Counted from the stretch's first letter, positions 1 through 8,235 are shown. The stretch: DNA of 64,000 nt from Hymenobacter roseosalivarius DSM 11622 (GCF_900176135.1 NZ_FWWW01000068.1:39666-103665); one strand, 5' to 3'. Program-made: numbers and translations. Notes: a model not told the origin generated them from the sequence alone.

Positions 1-350
1 CGCTCAACATTGAGCGGAGATTGGACGAAGGACAGTTAATTGGTAAGTGCCGGCCCAGCTTTTTAGGTATTATACTACATAGTATACACTGGCACCTTTA
101 TTTGAAACCAAAAAATTGTATTTTAAGTATAAGGTGTCCTATAGGCCGACTCTGCTGCCTGATAACAAACAAGAATAAAGAGCTAAAGATAAGATGTTGC
201 TATTATTGTTAAAAGCATAGAAGACGGATAGATAAAAATTTATTTCTCAAGCAGTTGCACAACTGTAGCTCGTGCGCTCTAATCTCCTTTTAATAACGCC
301 GACTGGGCATTGCGTAACATTACGGTAACATAAAATTAATTTGCCTTCTC
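1..350. other. AT-rich stretch without a supported gene
   Basis: This stretch is clearly richer in A and T than the rest of the window. The only open frame of any size is a 63-residue one at 21-212 with many Cys, Ile and Leu residues and no recognisable motif, and I do not call it. It probably holds upstream regulatory DNA or the degraded end of something to the left of the window. Confidence 0.5.
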
Positions 351-380
351 TTGGAGTACTGGGAAGTATTAGTACTTTTG
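351..380 (+). promoter_or_regulatory. Bacteroidota-type promoter for the asparagine synthetase gene
   Basis: TTG at 351-353 is followed after 19 nt by TACTTTTG at 373-380. This matches the Bacteroidota housekeeping promoter (-33 TTG, -7 TAnnTTTG) in both boxes and in spacing. Transcription would start at about 386-390, leaving a leader of some 225 nt before the ATG at 616. It is the clearest promoter in the window. Confidence 0.75.
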
Positions 381-416
381 CGTCGTGCTCCACACTAAGA
401 CCAACATCTAATGAAG

Positions 417-465
417 CGCAGAACGCCCCATAGCGCCGTTCTGCGAGAGGACCGGAAGGTCTTTT
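417..465 (+). promoter_or_regulatory. Structured leader: two hairpins upstream of the attenuator
   Basis: The leader has a 9-bp stem (CGCAGAACG at 417-425 with CGTTCTGCG at 437-445). A second, shorter stem closed by a GGAA tetraloop follows (448-453 with 458-463), next to a short T run. Together with the terminator at 508-535 this suggests a transcript that can fold in alternative ways. A small frame starts at ATG 411 and runs through the hairpins, but it has no run of Asn codons, so classical leader-peptide attenuation by Asn is not evident. Confidence 0.5.
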
Positions 466-507
466 CTCCCGTTGGTTTTTCCGGTTTTCCTGTTTTTACC
501 CCGTTTG

Positions 508-535
508 CCGCTCCGGTTTCCGAAGCGGTTTTTTT
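508..535 (+). terminator. Intrinsic terminator inside the leader (candidate attenuator)
   Basis: CCGCT at 508-512 pairs with AGCGG at 524-528, and an inner CGG/CCG pair closes on a TTT loop. Seven T residues follow (529-535). This is a full intrinsic terminator about 130 nt after the presumed transcription start and 80 nt before the ATG. A terminator between promoter and gene usually means premature termination is used for control. The signal is unknown; asparagine or nitrogen status would be a natural guess. Confidence 0.6.
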
Positions 536-615
536 ATGTCCGGCCGAGTCAGCAGGCAGCGGGAATCCTGTGCATTCAACCCTCCACTCATAACCATTTC
601 AATCTTCACGTCAAC

Positions 616-1644
616 ATGCAAGACAACCTCACCCTCGCTCCCCAAGCCGCTGCCTTCGCTGCTACCCGCAACGTGAATCTGAGCACTGACCCGAAGCGCA
701 TGGCCATCATCAAAGTATGGGATGCCATGTTCCGCGGTGCCCGCAAGTACGTGGAGTCGGAAGGCTTTATGGCCGTCCACAACATGCCCCACATCGTGGG
801 GGTAACCGGTGCCTGCGAGAACACCGACACGCTGTTCACCATCGACTGGTACGACGGCAAAAAAATGTTCCTGCCCCAGTCCAACCAGTTGTACATCGAA
901 ATGCTGACCCAGAAAGTGGAAAGCGGCCGCGTGTACGGCGAAATTCAGAGCTTCCGCAAGGAGATGAAGGCTGACAGCCGCCGTCTGGCGCAGTTCAGCC
1001 TGTTTGAAATCGAGCACATTGGCGACCTCGACGAGCTGCTCGGCCACCTCTCCGGCATCGTAGCCAGCGCCTCCCGCCAGGTAGCCCAGGACTGCGAGAA
1101 GGAACTCGCCCTATTCGGTCGCAATGCCGCTGACTTGTCGAGCCTGACCTTCAAGCGCATGACTTACACCGACGCCGTAGAAGTACTGAAAGGCGAAGGC
1201 TTCCCCGAGCTACAGTGGGGCGACGACCTCGAAGCTCCCCACGAAGGTCGCCTGACCGAGTTGATGGGCCCGATGTTCGTAACGCACTACCCCGCCGACA
1301 TCAAGTTCTTCAACATGCGCAACAACGACGAAGACCCACGCGTGGTAAACTCGTCGGACCTGCTGCTGCCTCTGGCGGGCGAAAGCGCCGGCTCGGCCGA
1401 GCGTGAGTTTGACGCCGCTAAGCTGCGCCACAAGCTCGAAACTTCTTCGATGCTGGAAGGCCTGATTCGTCAGGGCATGAAGCTGTCGGACTTCGACTGG
1501 TACCTCGACTTCCACAAAGAGAACGAAGTGAAGCTGCACTCCGGGGCTGGCGTAGGCATGGCCCGCGTAGCGCAGTTCATCCTCGGCCAGGAAGACATCC
1601 GCGAGTGTGTTCCCTTCCTGATCAACCGCGACAACGTAATCTAA
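616..1644 (+). CDS. Asparagine synthetase of the AsnRS-like (archaeal) type
   Basis: The 342-residue protein is the class II aminoacyl-tRNA synthetase core of the Asp/Asn subgroup without an anticodon-binding OB domain. Motif 2 lies at about 112-133 (FRKE...RR...FEIE) and motif 3 at about 308-335 (HSGAGVGMAR...DIRECVPF). Stand-alone AsnRS-like cores of this build are known as ATP-dependent asparagine synthetases (first described in Pyrococcus), making Asn from Asp and ammonia or an amide donor. It does not resemble E. coli AsnA or glutamine-dependent AsnB. The frame is open from 472, but I chose ATG 616 because the conserved core follows closely and the upstream part overlaps the leader terminator. 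It is monocistronic with its own terminator. A paralogous synthetase with another product cannot be excluded. Confidence 0.8.
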   Translation: MQDNLTLAPQAAAFAATRNVNLSTDPKRMAIIKVWDAMFRGARKYVESEGFMAVHNMPHIVGVTGACENTDTLFTIDWYDGKKMFLPQSNQLYIEMLTQKVESGRVYGEIQSFRKEMKADSRRLAQFSLFEIEHIGDLDELLGHLSGIVASASRQVAQDCEKELALFGRNAADLSSLTFKRMTYTDAVEVLKGEGFPELQWGDDLEAPHEGRLTELMGPMFVTHYPADIKFFNMRNNDEDPRVVNSSDLLLPLAGESAGSAEREFDAAKLRHKLETSSMLEGLIRQGMKLSDFDWYLDFHKENEVKLHSGAGVGMARVAQFILGQEDIRECVPFLINRDNVI

Positions 1645-1657
1645 CTAACTGACAAAC

Positions 1658-1692
1658 AAAGCGCCCGGTGATGAACCGGGCGCTTTGCTTTT
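1658..1692 (+). terminator. Intrinsic terminator of the asparagine synthetase gene
   Basis: A perfect 12-bp stem (1658-1669 with 1675-1686) with a 5-nt loop is followed by a T-rich tail. It starts 13 nt after the stop codon. The A run on its 5' side could let it work from the other strand too. Confidence 0.85.
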
Positions 1693-1701
1693 GGGGCGTA
1701 A

Positions 1702-1831
1702 CCTCACCCCCTAACCCCTCTCCTCGGGGAGAGGGGGAACTAGCTTTAGAAACTAATAGACTAGAAAAAGAGCTAGAAAAGTTAAAAGCTAGTTCCTCCT
1801 CTCCCCGAGGAGAGGGGGTTAGGGGGTGAGG
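1702..1831. repeat. Palindromic repeat, family A, copy 1 (MITE-like)
   Basis: Two arms of about 44 nt (1702-1745 and 1787-1831) are near-perfect reverse complements, beginning CCTCACCCCC and ending GGGGGTGAGG. Each arm has a smaller inner palindrome around TCCTCGGGGAGA. About 40 nt of A/T-rich DNA separates them. The outer sequence matches the ends of the DUF559 cassette at 8182-8722 and the repeat at 13808-13920. It carries no gene. I read it as a non-autonomous derivative of the same element; movement is inferred. Confidence 0.75.
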
Positions 1832-1865
1832 TCAATCGTCGGACTATCGTATAAAAATCAATATC

Positions 1866-2744
1866 ATGCAGTTAGGCGCATTCACACTTCAAAACCCTAT
1901 CTGCCTGGCCGCAGCCTCCTGGCATCTGGATGGGCCGGGCTACGAGCGACTGGGGGCCATTTTTACCCGCACCGTGACCATGGAGCCCAAGCCCGGGCTG
2001 TATGAGCAAGGCATCTGGCAGGTAGCCGACCAAACCCTGCTCAACGCCACCAACATGCGCACCGAAAACGCGGAGATTCTGGTGCATGAGCATCTACCGA
2101 ATCTGTTGCGCTACGGCGTGCCGGTGCTGGTAAGCATCACGGCGCCGGGCATTCCGGGCTTCCGCAAAATCGCCCGCTTCTTAAAGCGCGAGGCTGGGGG
2201 ACAAATTGCGGGTGTCGAGGTCTACATCACTTGTTCCGATACGGCCAAGGGCGCCGAGATTACGCCCAAATTTGTGCGCGACGCCACCGAGGCCGTGCGC
2301 AACGAGCTTGGCCCGGATGCCATCGTAGTGGTGAAGTTGCCGCCTTGGCCCGATCTTATTCGTGGCTTGGCGCTGGGCGCGCAGGAAGGCGGCGCGGCGG
2401 GGCTGGCGGCCTGCAATACGCTAAAAGGCCTGCACTTGCCCGATGACGCTACGGCAGAGCCGGTAATAGGCGGCTTGTCTGGCGAGGCCCTGCGGCCGGT
2501 GGCTTTGCGCTGCGTGTACGAGCTGGCGCACGATGCACGCATCAAGCTGCCAATTTTTGGTACGGGGGGCATTTTTACCAGCAACCACGTCACCGATTAC
2601 CTGCGTGTAGGTGCTAGCGCCGTGCAGATTGCCAGCGGTGAATGGCTAGAGCCGGGCCTAACCGCCCGCCTAGCCGAAGAATGTGCAAACGACTCTCAAA
2701 GTGAAGAGCAAGATGTGTCCCGCGCCAACTTGTTCAGTCGCTGA
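1866..2744 (+). CDS. Dihydroorotate dehydrogenase family protein (divergent)
   Basis: This 292-residue protein has an FMN-binding TIM barrel of the dihydroorotate dehydrogenase family. It shows an N-terminal strand like class 1 enzymes (LxxPICLAAAS), VKLPPW, IGGLSG and the phosphate-binding GTGGI near the C terminus. Position directly before pyrF and pyrE supports conversion of dihydroorotate to orotate. The usual SCPN segment is replaced by ITCSD, so an Asn expected to contact orotate is missing. It could therefore be a divergent PyrD or a relative acting on another substrate. The start ATG follows the family A repeat by 34 nt. A GGGGGGC(A/T) motif lies at 2564. Confidence 0.7.
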   Translation: MQLGAFTLQNPICLAAASWHLDGPGYERLGAIFTRTVTMEPKPGLYEQGIWQVADQTLLNATNMRTENAEILVHEHLPNLLRYGVPVLVSITAPGIPGFRKIARFLKREAGGQIAGVEVYITCSDTAKGAEITPKFVRDATEAVRNELGPDAIVVVKLPPWPDLIRGLALGAQEGGAAGLAACNTLKGLHLPDDATAEPVIGGLSGEALRPVALRCVYELAHDARIKLPIFGTGGIFTSNHVTDYLRVGASAVQIASGEWLEPGLTARLAEECANDSQSEEQDVSRANLFSR

Positions 2745-2794
2745 TATAAAGCAAGAAGCCTTTCTTACCCATTGCAACACATTTCTCAGGCCTC

Positions 2795-3562
2795 ATGAAC
2801 AAACTCACCACCCGCGTTCAGCAAGCCAACTCCCTCCTCTGCATCGGCCTCGACCCCACGGGCGACGACGCCTTCGTAGCAACTCGCCTGCGCGAAGTCA
2901 TAGCGCAGACCGCTGAGTTTGCCGCCGCCTTCAAGCCGAATCTGGCGTTCTTTCTCTCTCGCGAAAACGGTGTTGCGCTTTTACGCGAAACTGTAGCCCT
3001 GATTCCAAAGGATATTCCCGTTATCCTCGACGGTAAGTTTGGCGACATTGCTAACACGGCCGAGCACTACGCCCAATTCGCTTATGACCGCATCGGCGCC
3101 GACGCCGTGACGGTGAACCCCTACATGGGCGACGATGCCATCGTGCCCTTCGCCCGCCCCAATAAAATGGTGTTTGTGTTGGCCAAAACTTCCAACAAAC
3201 CCGCTCACTCTCTGCAAGATGTCGCCCTGACTCGCGGTGGCTACGTGAGTGATGTGGCCGCCCACATTTCCTGTGAGCTCGACGAGCAACACCACAATAT
3301 TGGCCTGGTCGTCGGCGCCACCGATGCCGCCGCCATAGCTCGGGTGCGGGAAAGCTGCCCATCCCAGTGGTTTCTGGTGCCCGGCGTAGGTGCCCAGGGC
3401 GGTGACCTAGCCGCCACCCTGCACGCGGGCCTGCGCGCCGATGGGCTAGGGGTTCTTATCAACGCATCACGTGCTATCTGGCAAGCGGCCGATGCCGGCG
3501 CTGCTGCCCGCACTTTGTACCAACAAATAAACGACCTCCGTCCCGTTGCCGCTCATGCCTGA
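2795..3562 (+). CDS. pyrF: Orotidine 5'-phosphate decarboxylase
   Basis: PyrF decarboxylates OMP to UMP, the last step of de novo pyrimidine synthesis. The 255-residue protein shows the substrate segment FKPN at about 46-49 and the catalytic Asp-Lys-Asp array in DGKFGDI at about 79-85, then VTVNPYMG. The length and the CIGLDP start suggest the longer type 2 subfamily. It lies 50 nt after the pyrD-like gene, and its stop overlaps the start of pyrE, so the two are probably translated in coupling from one transcript. Confidence 0.93.
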   Translation: MNKLTTRVQQANSLLCIGLDPTGDDAFVATRLREVIAQTAEFAAAFKPNLAFFLSRENGVALLRETVALIPKDIPVILDGKFGDIANTAEHYAQFAYDRIGADAVTVNPYMGDDAIVPFARPNKMVFVLAKTSNKPAHSLQDVALTRGGYVSDVAAHISCELDEQHHNIGLVVGATDAAAIARVRESCPSQWFLVPGVGAQGGDLAATLHAGLRADGLGVLINASRAIWQAADAGAAARTLYQQINDLRPVAAHA

Positions 3563-4187
3563 TTCTGCTACTAAAATGCCTCCTGAACCTCGCTTCAATG
3601 CCTCGCTTTTAGAGCAGCAACTGGTGCAGGAAGATGCTTTGCTCAGGGGACATTTTCGCCTCTCGTCGGGCCTGCACTCCGATACCTACGTGCAGTGTGC
3701 CCGCTTTTTGCGCCGCCCGGAGCTGGCCGCGCCGGCTATGGCCGAGTTGGCGCAGCGCATCCGCGAAGCCGGCTTGCAGCCCGATGTAGTTGTTGGTCCG
3801 GCTATGGGCGGCGTGGTGGTGAGCTACGAGCTGGGTCGGCAACTAGGTGTGCCGGCCATCTTCACCGAGCGCGACGATACGGGCCAAATGACCCTGCGTC
3901 GCGGCTTCATCCTACAACCCGGCGAACGAATTATTATCGCCGAGGATGTGATGACTACGGGCAAGAGTACCAAAGAAGTAGCCCGGATTCTGGAAGGGCT
4001 GGGGGGCAAAATTTTGGGTGTCGCGAGTTTAATTGACCGCACGGGTGGCAAAGCAGAGCTTTCTTTTCCGACCTTTGCACTGCTGCCGGTCACAGCGGCT
4101 ACCCACGCACCCGATGATTGCCCGCTGTGCCGGGCAGGTATTCCGGTAGTAAAACCTGGCAGTCGGCCGGAGAAAGCGTTTTCTTAA
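3555..4187 (+). CDS. pyrE: Orotate phosphoribosyltransferase
   Basis: PyrE joins orotate to PRPP to form OMP, the substrate of the neighbouring pyrF product. The PRPP-binding loop EDVMTTGKST is at about 120-129, and the acidic flexible-loop region (TERDDTG...LRRGF) precedes it. I take ATG 3555, which overlaps pyrF by 8 nt; ATG 3576, seven codons on, is also possible. At 210 residues the size is normal. The C-terminal CPLC pair is common in this group. The motif GGGGGGCAAAATTTT at 4001-4015 falls in frame as Gly-Gly-Lys-Ile-Leu. Confidence 0.93.
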   Translation: MPDSATKMPPEPRFNASLLEQQLVQEDALLRGHFRLSSGLHSDTYVQCARFLRRPELAAPAMAELAQRIREAGLQPDVVVGPAMGGVVVSYELGRQLGVPAIFTERDDTGQMTLRRGFILQPGERIIIAEDVMTTGKSTKEVARILEGLGGKILGVASLIDRTGGKAELSFPTFALLPVTAATHAPDDCPLCRAGIPVVKPGSRPEKAFS

Positions 4188-4309
4188 ACCTACCTGCTTG
4201 TTTCGGCCAGCAGGCAAGGCATTTTCGGTGTCCCGATTGTCGGGGCGCTTTTCCGCGGCCGGTAGTCGGTGGCGGGAAGTCGAAAAATAGCAAACCTACC
4301 CTGTTCCTT

Positions 4310-7300
4310 TTGGAAAATCATCTTCATTCCATTCAGCTGCTGCCCAAGCCCGGCATTCACGACGGCGACGGGCAGCGCGTAGCGGAAGCCGCGCGGCGCC
4401 ACCTCGGCCTGCGCACGGGCCGGGTGCAAAGCACGGCCGTTTACTCGGTGCGCTACCCGCTCACCGCCCAGCAACTTCGCGATTTTGCCCAGCAATGCCT
4501 CCAGGATCCGGTATTGCATGAAGTGGCCCTAAACGAGTTTCGCCGCGACCCCCAATTCCAGTCGTATATATTGGTGGCCAAAGGCCCCGGCGTAACCGAC
4601 GACGAAGGCACCTCGGCCCAAAATGCGCTCGGCGACTTTCTAAATGAGCCCCTTGACACGCGCACCCAGCATATTTTCAGCAAGCGTCTGTATCTGCTGG
4701 AAGAAAAATTGCCCCCCGCTGACCTGCGCCGCCTGGCCGAAGAGCTGCTGGGCAACAAGCTCATCAACCGCTTCGAAGTAGGCCCCGCCGACCAGATCCG
4801 CGACTTCACGCCCCGCCCCGGCACCTCCGTTGATAACACTACGCACGCTATCGACCTGAATCTGTCGGACGAGGAGTTGGTGCAGCTATCCAAGGATAAC
4901 CTTTACGCGCTGAACTTGGCCGAAATGCAGGCCGTACGGGCGCATTATCAGCTGCCCGAAACCCAGCAGCAGCGCCAAGCCAGCGGCCTGCCCGCCGCGC
5001 CCACCGACTGCGAGCTGGAAATCATTGCCCAAACCTGGTCGGAGCACTGCAAGCACAAGGAATTCAGTGCTTTAATTAACTACCGCGACGCGGAAACGGG
5101 TGAGGAGTATCAAGTTGATTCCCTATTCAAGACCTACATCAAAGACGCCACCGCCGAGGTAGACCGCCAACTGCGCGCCAACGGCAACGACTGGCTGATC
5201 AAGGTGTTCTCCGACAACGCCGGCGCCGTGCGCATCAACGACGAGTCGCTGTTTGTCTGGAAGGTGGAAACCCACAATTCGCCCTCGGCCATCGACCCTT
5301 ACGGCGGCGCCATCACCGGCATTCTAGGCAATAACCGCGACCCGCTGGCTACTGGTATCGGTGGTGCTCGTTTGTTGTTTAATACCAACGTGTTGTGCTT
5401 CGGTAATCCTGACTACGACGGTCCTTTGCTGACCAACCAACTGCACCCGCGCCGCATATTTGAGGGTGTGCGCAAAGGCATTGAGGACGGTGGCAATAAG
5501 TCAGGGGTGCCAACGGTAAACGGCAGCATTATTTTCGATGACCGCTACGCTGGCAAGCCGCTGGTGTACTGCGGCACCGGCGCCGTGATGCCCATGCAAT
5601 TGGCCGGCCTCGATTCCTGGGAAAAGAAAATTGACGACGGCGACCGTATCATCATGGCCGGTGGTCGCGTCGGCAAAGACGGTATCCACGGCGCCACCTT
5701 TAGCAGCATCGAGCTAGACGAATCGTCGCCGGCCACGGCCGTGCAGATTGGCTCGCCCATCACTCAGAAACTGGCGATGGACTTCCTCATCCTTGCCACC
5801 CGGCGCGGCCTCATCAAGTGCAGCACCGACAACGGCGCCGGGGGGCTTTCTTCCTCCGTCGGCGAGTTGGCCGGTATCAGTGGCGGCGCGGTAGTAGACC
5901 TGGAAAAAGTGCCGCTGAAGTATCCTGGCCTACGGCCCTGGGAGATTTTTGTGAGCGAGTCACAAGAGCGGTTTACGCTGGTGGTGGAGCCTGGGAAGCT
6001 GGCTGAAGTGCTGGCCCTAGGTCAGGAAATGGAAGTGGAGTTGACGGATATCGGCTATTTTACCGCTGATGGCTACCTAAATGTTCGCTTTGCCAGCGCC
6101 CCAGTAGCTCGACTGAACATGCATTTTCTGCATGAAGGCGTGCCACGCAAACTCATGGAAGCCGAGTGGCAGAAGCCAGCGGCCCAAGAGCCAGTTTTGC
6201 CCTCCAGCCTCGACTACACCGACGTTTTACACCAGCTACTCGGCTCACTCAACATCTGCTCCCGCGAGTCCGTCATTCGCCAGTACGACCACGAGGTGAA
6301 GGGCCGCACCATCATCAAGCCGCTGATGGGCGCTACCGGTCAGGCCCCGCAGGACGCCGCCGTGGTGCGCTTCAATTTTGAGAGCTGGGAAGGCGTGGCC
6401 GTGAGCAACGGCATCCTGCCCCGCTTCGGCGATTTGGACGCCTACCATATGTCGGCCGGCGCCTTCGACGAGGCTGTGCGCCAGATTATTGCTGTGGGGG
6501 GCAAATTGCCCAACCTCACGCCCGGCGACAATATTTTCTGGTCGGTAAATGACAACTTCTGCGTTCCCGACTCAGATTTTCACCCCGTCACCAACCCCGA
6601 CGGCAAGCAGAAACTGGCCAAGCTGGTGCACATGTGCCAAGCCCTGCGCGACGCCACCGCCGCCTACTGCATTCCGCTCACCAGCGGCAAAGACAGTATG
6701 AAAAACGACTTCAAAGCTGACGGCGTGAAGATTTCGGTGCCGCCTACGGTCTTGTATTCGATGACGGCCAAAATCGAGGACGTGCGCCGCACCGTCACCA
6801 GCGACTTCAAGCAAGCGGGCGATGTAGTGTATCTGCTGGGCCGCACTTACGGTGAGCTCGGTGGCTCCGAATTCTACCACCTATATAAGGAGTTGGGCGC
6901 CAATGTGCCGCAAGTGCGCTTCGCGGAAGCCAAGGAACTATATACCCTCATCGGCCAAGCCAACGACCAGCAGCTCATTCAGTCCTGCCACGACCTCTCC
7001 GATGGTGGCCTGGCCGTAGCGCTGGCTGAGGCAACTTTTGGCGATGGCCTGGGGGCCAATATCGAACTGACCGGCGAGCTGCCGCTGTTAGCCCAACTGT
7101 TCTCCGAATCGCACTCCCGCTTCGTGGCTACTGTAGCGCCGGAAGATGTGGTAGCGTTTGAGCATCTGCTGGGGGCCAAAGCCACCCACTTAGGCGTTGT
7201 TACTAACGACAACTTTTTGCTTGTAACTCACCAAGGCCAGCTCGTTATAGAAGCGGACACGGAAGAGCTGCGCCAGACCTGGACCAACGGCCCAGTGAAT

Positions 7301-7345
7301 CAGACAATTGGTTTTGGCGAACACGTAATGGGTGAGGGGAAATGA
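4310..7345 (+). CDS. purL: Phosphoribosylformylglycinamidine synthase, synthetase subunit (large type, no glutaminase domain)
   Basis: This enzyme makes FGAM from FGAR, ATP and ammonia. From the N terminus there is a PurS-like domain (LLPKPGIHDGDG at about 8-19), a linker with the conserved SEHC at 244-247, then two AIR-synthetase-like halves with VETHNSPSAIDPYGG and later DLSDGG. It stops where the glutaminase domain of fused enzymes would begin; that activity is the next gene, which overlaps by 4 nt. The frame is open from 4118, inside pyrE, but no ATG is near the first conserved residue. I chose TTG 4310, just before the PurS-like strand, giving 1011 residues. The start is the least certain part. 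Confidence 0.9.
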   Translation: MENHLHSIQLLPKPGIHDGDGQRVAEAARRHLGLRTGRVQSTAVYSVRYPLTAQQLRDFAQQCLQDPVLHEVALNEFRRDPQFQSYILVAKGPGVTDDEGTSAQNALGDFLNEPLDTRTQHIFSKRLYLLEEKLPPADLRRLAEELLGNKLINRFEVGPADQIRDFTPRPGTSVDNTTHAIDLNLSDEELVQLSKDNLYALNLAEMQAVRAHYQLPETQQQRQASGLPAAPTDCELEIIAQTWSEHCKHKEFSALINYRDAETGEEYQVDSLFKTYIKDATAEVDRQLRANGNDWLIKVFSDNAGAVRINDESLFVWKVETHNSPSAIDPYGGAITGILGNNRDPLATGIGGARLLFNTNVLCFGNPDYDGPLLTNQLHPRRIFEGVRKGIEDGGNKSGVPTVNGSIIFDDRYAGKPLVYCGTGAVMPMQLAGLDSWEKKIDDGDRIIMAGGRVGKDGIHGATFSSIELDESSPATAVQIGSPITQKLAMDFLILATRRGLIKCSTDNGAGGLSSSVGELAGISGGAVVDLEKVPLKYPGLRPWEIFVSESQERFTLVVEPGKLAEVLALGQEMEVELTDIGYFTADGYLNVRFASAPVARLNMHFLHEGVPRKLMEAEWQKPAAQEPVLPSSLDYTDVLHQLLGSLNICSRESVIRQYDHEVKGRTIIKPLMGATGQAPQDAAVVRFNFESWEGVAVSNGILPRFGDLDAYHMSAGAFDEAVRQIIAVGGKLPNLTPGDNIFWSVNDNFCVPDSDFHPVTNPDGKQKLAKLVHMCQALRDATAAYCIPLTSGKDSMKNDFKADGVKISVPPTVLYSMTAKIEDVRRTVTSDFKQAGDVVYLLGRTYGELGGSEFYHLYKELGANVPQVRFAEAKELYTLIGQANDQQLIQSCHDLSDGGLAVALAEATFGDGLGANIELTGELPLLAQLFSESHSRFVATVAPEDVVAFEHLLGAKATHLGVVTNDNFLLVTHQGQLVIEADTEELRQTWTNGPVNQTIGFGEHVMGEGK

Positions 7346-8235
7346 AAGAGAACATGAATCAACCCGCTGCCATCCAGGCGCTTATTCTGACTGGTTTCGG
7401 TATCAATTGCGAGGAGGAAATGGCCGCCGCCTACCGCTTGGTTGGCGCCGAAGCGACCATCGTGCACCTCAACCAAGTGTTGCACGGCCAAGTCAGCATC
7501 CACGACTATGACATCCTGAACTTCCCGGGGGGCTTTTCCTTTGGTGATGACCTGGGCTCTGGCGTGGTGCTGGCCAACAAGCTGCGCTACCGCCAAACGC
7601 CCGGTGGCTTCACCCTACTCGACGACCTACGCGAGTTTATCGCCCGCGGCAAGTTCGTGCTGGGCATTTGCAACGGCTTTCAGGTGCTGGTGAAGCTGGG
7701 CTTGCTGCCCAACCTGGGGGGTAGTTTTCAGCCCGAAGTAACCCTGACGCACAACGCCTCCGGCCGCTACGAAGACCGTTGGGTACGGCTAAAGGTGAAT
7801 GCGAATAATCGGAGTCCATTTTTACAAGGCTTGAATTCCTTTGAAGTACCCGTGCGCCACGGCGAAGGCCGCCTGTTCATCCCCGACGCCGCCACGCGCC
7901 AAAGCATCCTCGACCAAAACCTGAACTGCCTCACCTACTGCGACGCCACCGGCTGCGAGGTCACCCAATACCCGCACAACCCCAACGGCGCCGACCTAAA
8001 CTGCGCCGGCCTGACCGACACCACCGGACAGGTGTTCGGCTTAATGCCGCACCCAGAAGCGTTTTTGTCACTCTATAATCATCCCGATTGGGCGCGCCGC
8101 AAGCGCGTTAATAAGGAGTTGAGCGAGGAAGGGGATGGGTTAAGGTTGTTCCGGAATATTGTGGAGCATGTGGCCTCGTTGCCTCACCCCCCGGCCCCCT
8201 CTCCAGGGGGGAGAGGGGGGAGCCTGACGACCTGA
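7342..8235 (+). CDS. purQ: Phosphoribosylformylglycinamidine synthase, glutaminase subunit
   Basis: PurQ releases ammonia from glutamine for PurL. It is a class I glutamine amidotransferase with the nucleophile Cys110 in GICNGFQ and His237/Glu239 in HPEA. The start overlaps the purL stop as ATGA, so translation is probably coupled. At 297 residues it is longer than short PurQ proteins and resembles the glutaminase domain of fused large PurL. The natural C terminus seems to be near FRNIVEHV: the last residues, PHPPAPSPGGRGGSLTT, are encoded by the left end of the repeat element at 8182, which has replaced the original stop. The tail is unlikely to matter for catalysis. Confidence 0.93.
   Translation: MKENMNQPAAIQALILTGFGINCEEEMAAAYRLVGAEATIVHLNQVLHGQVSIHDYDILNFPGGFSFGDDLGSGVVLANKLRYRQTPGGFTLLDDLREFIARGKFVLGICNGFQVLVKLGLLPNLGGSFQPEVTLTHNASGRYEDRWVRLKVNANNRSPFLQGLNSFEVPVRHGEGRLFIPDAATRQSILDQNLNCLTYCDATGCEVTQYPHNPNGADLNCAGLTDTTGQVFGLMPHPEAFLSLYNHPDWARRKRVNKELSEEGDGLRLFRNIVEHVASLPHPPAPSPGGRGGSLTT

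Noticed and set aside
21..212. 63-residue plus-strand frame at the left edge
   Set aside because: It is A/T-rich with no motif and no promoter placed for it; it is most likely non-coding.
411..593. Leader frame as an Asn attenuation peptide
   Set aside because: It has no run of Asn codons, and its reading frame runs through the hairpins without any sign of protein-level constraint.
381..615. T-box riboswitch in the asparagine synthetase leader
   Set aside because: I could not find a T-box consensus or a specifier loop, and T-boxes are not expected in this phylum.
1702..1831. CRISPR array
   Set aside because: There are only two arms in inverted orientation and no regularly spaced direct repeats. 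No cas genes are present in the window.
4118..4309. N-terminal extension of purL from ATG 4118
   Set aside because: It overlaps the pyrE coding region and lacks conservation with the PurS-like start.
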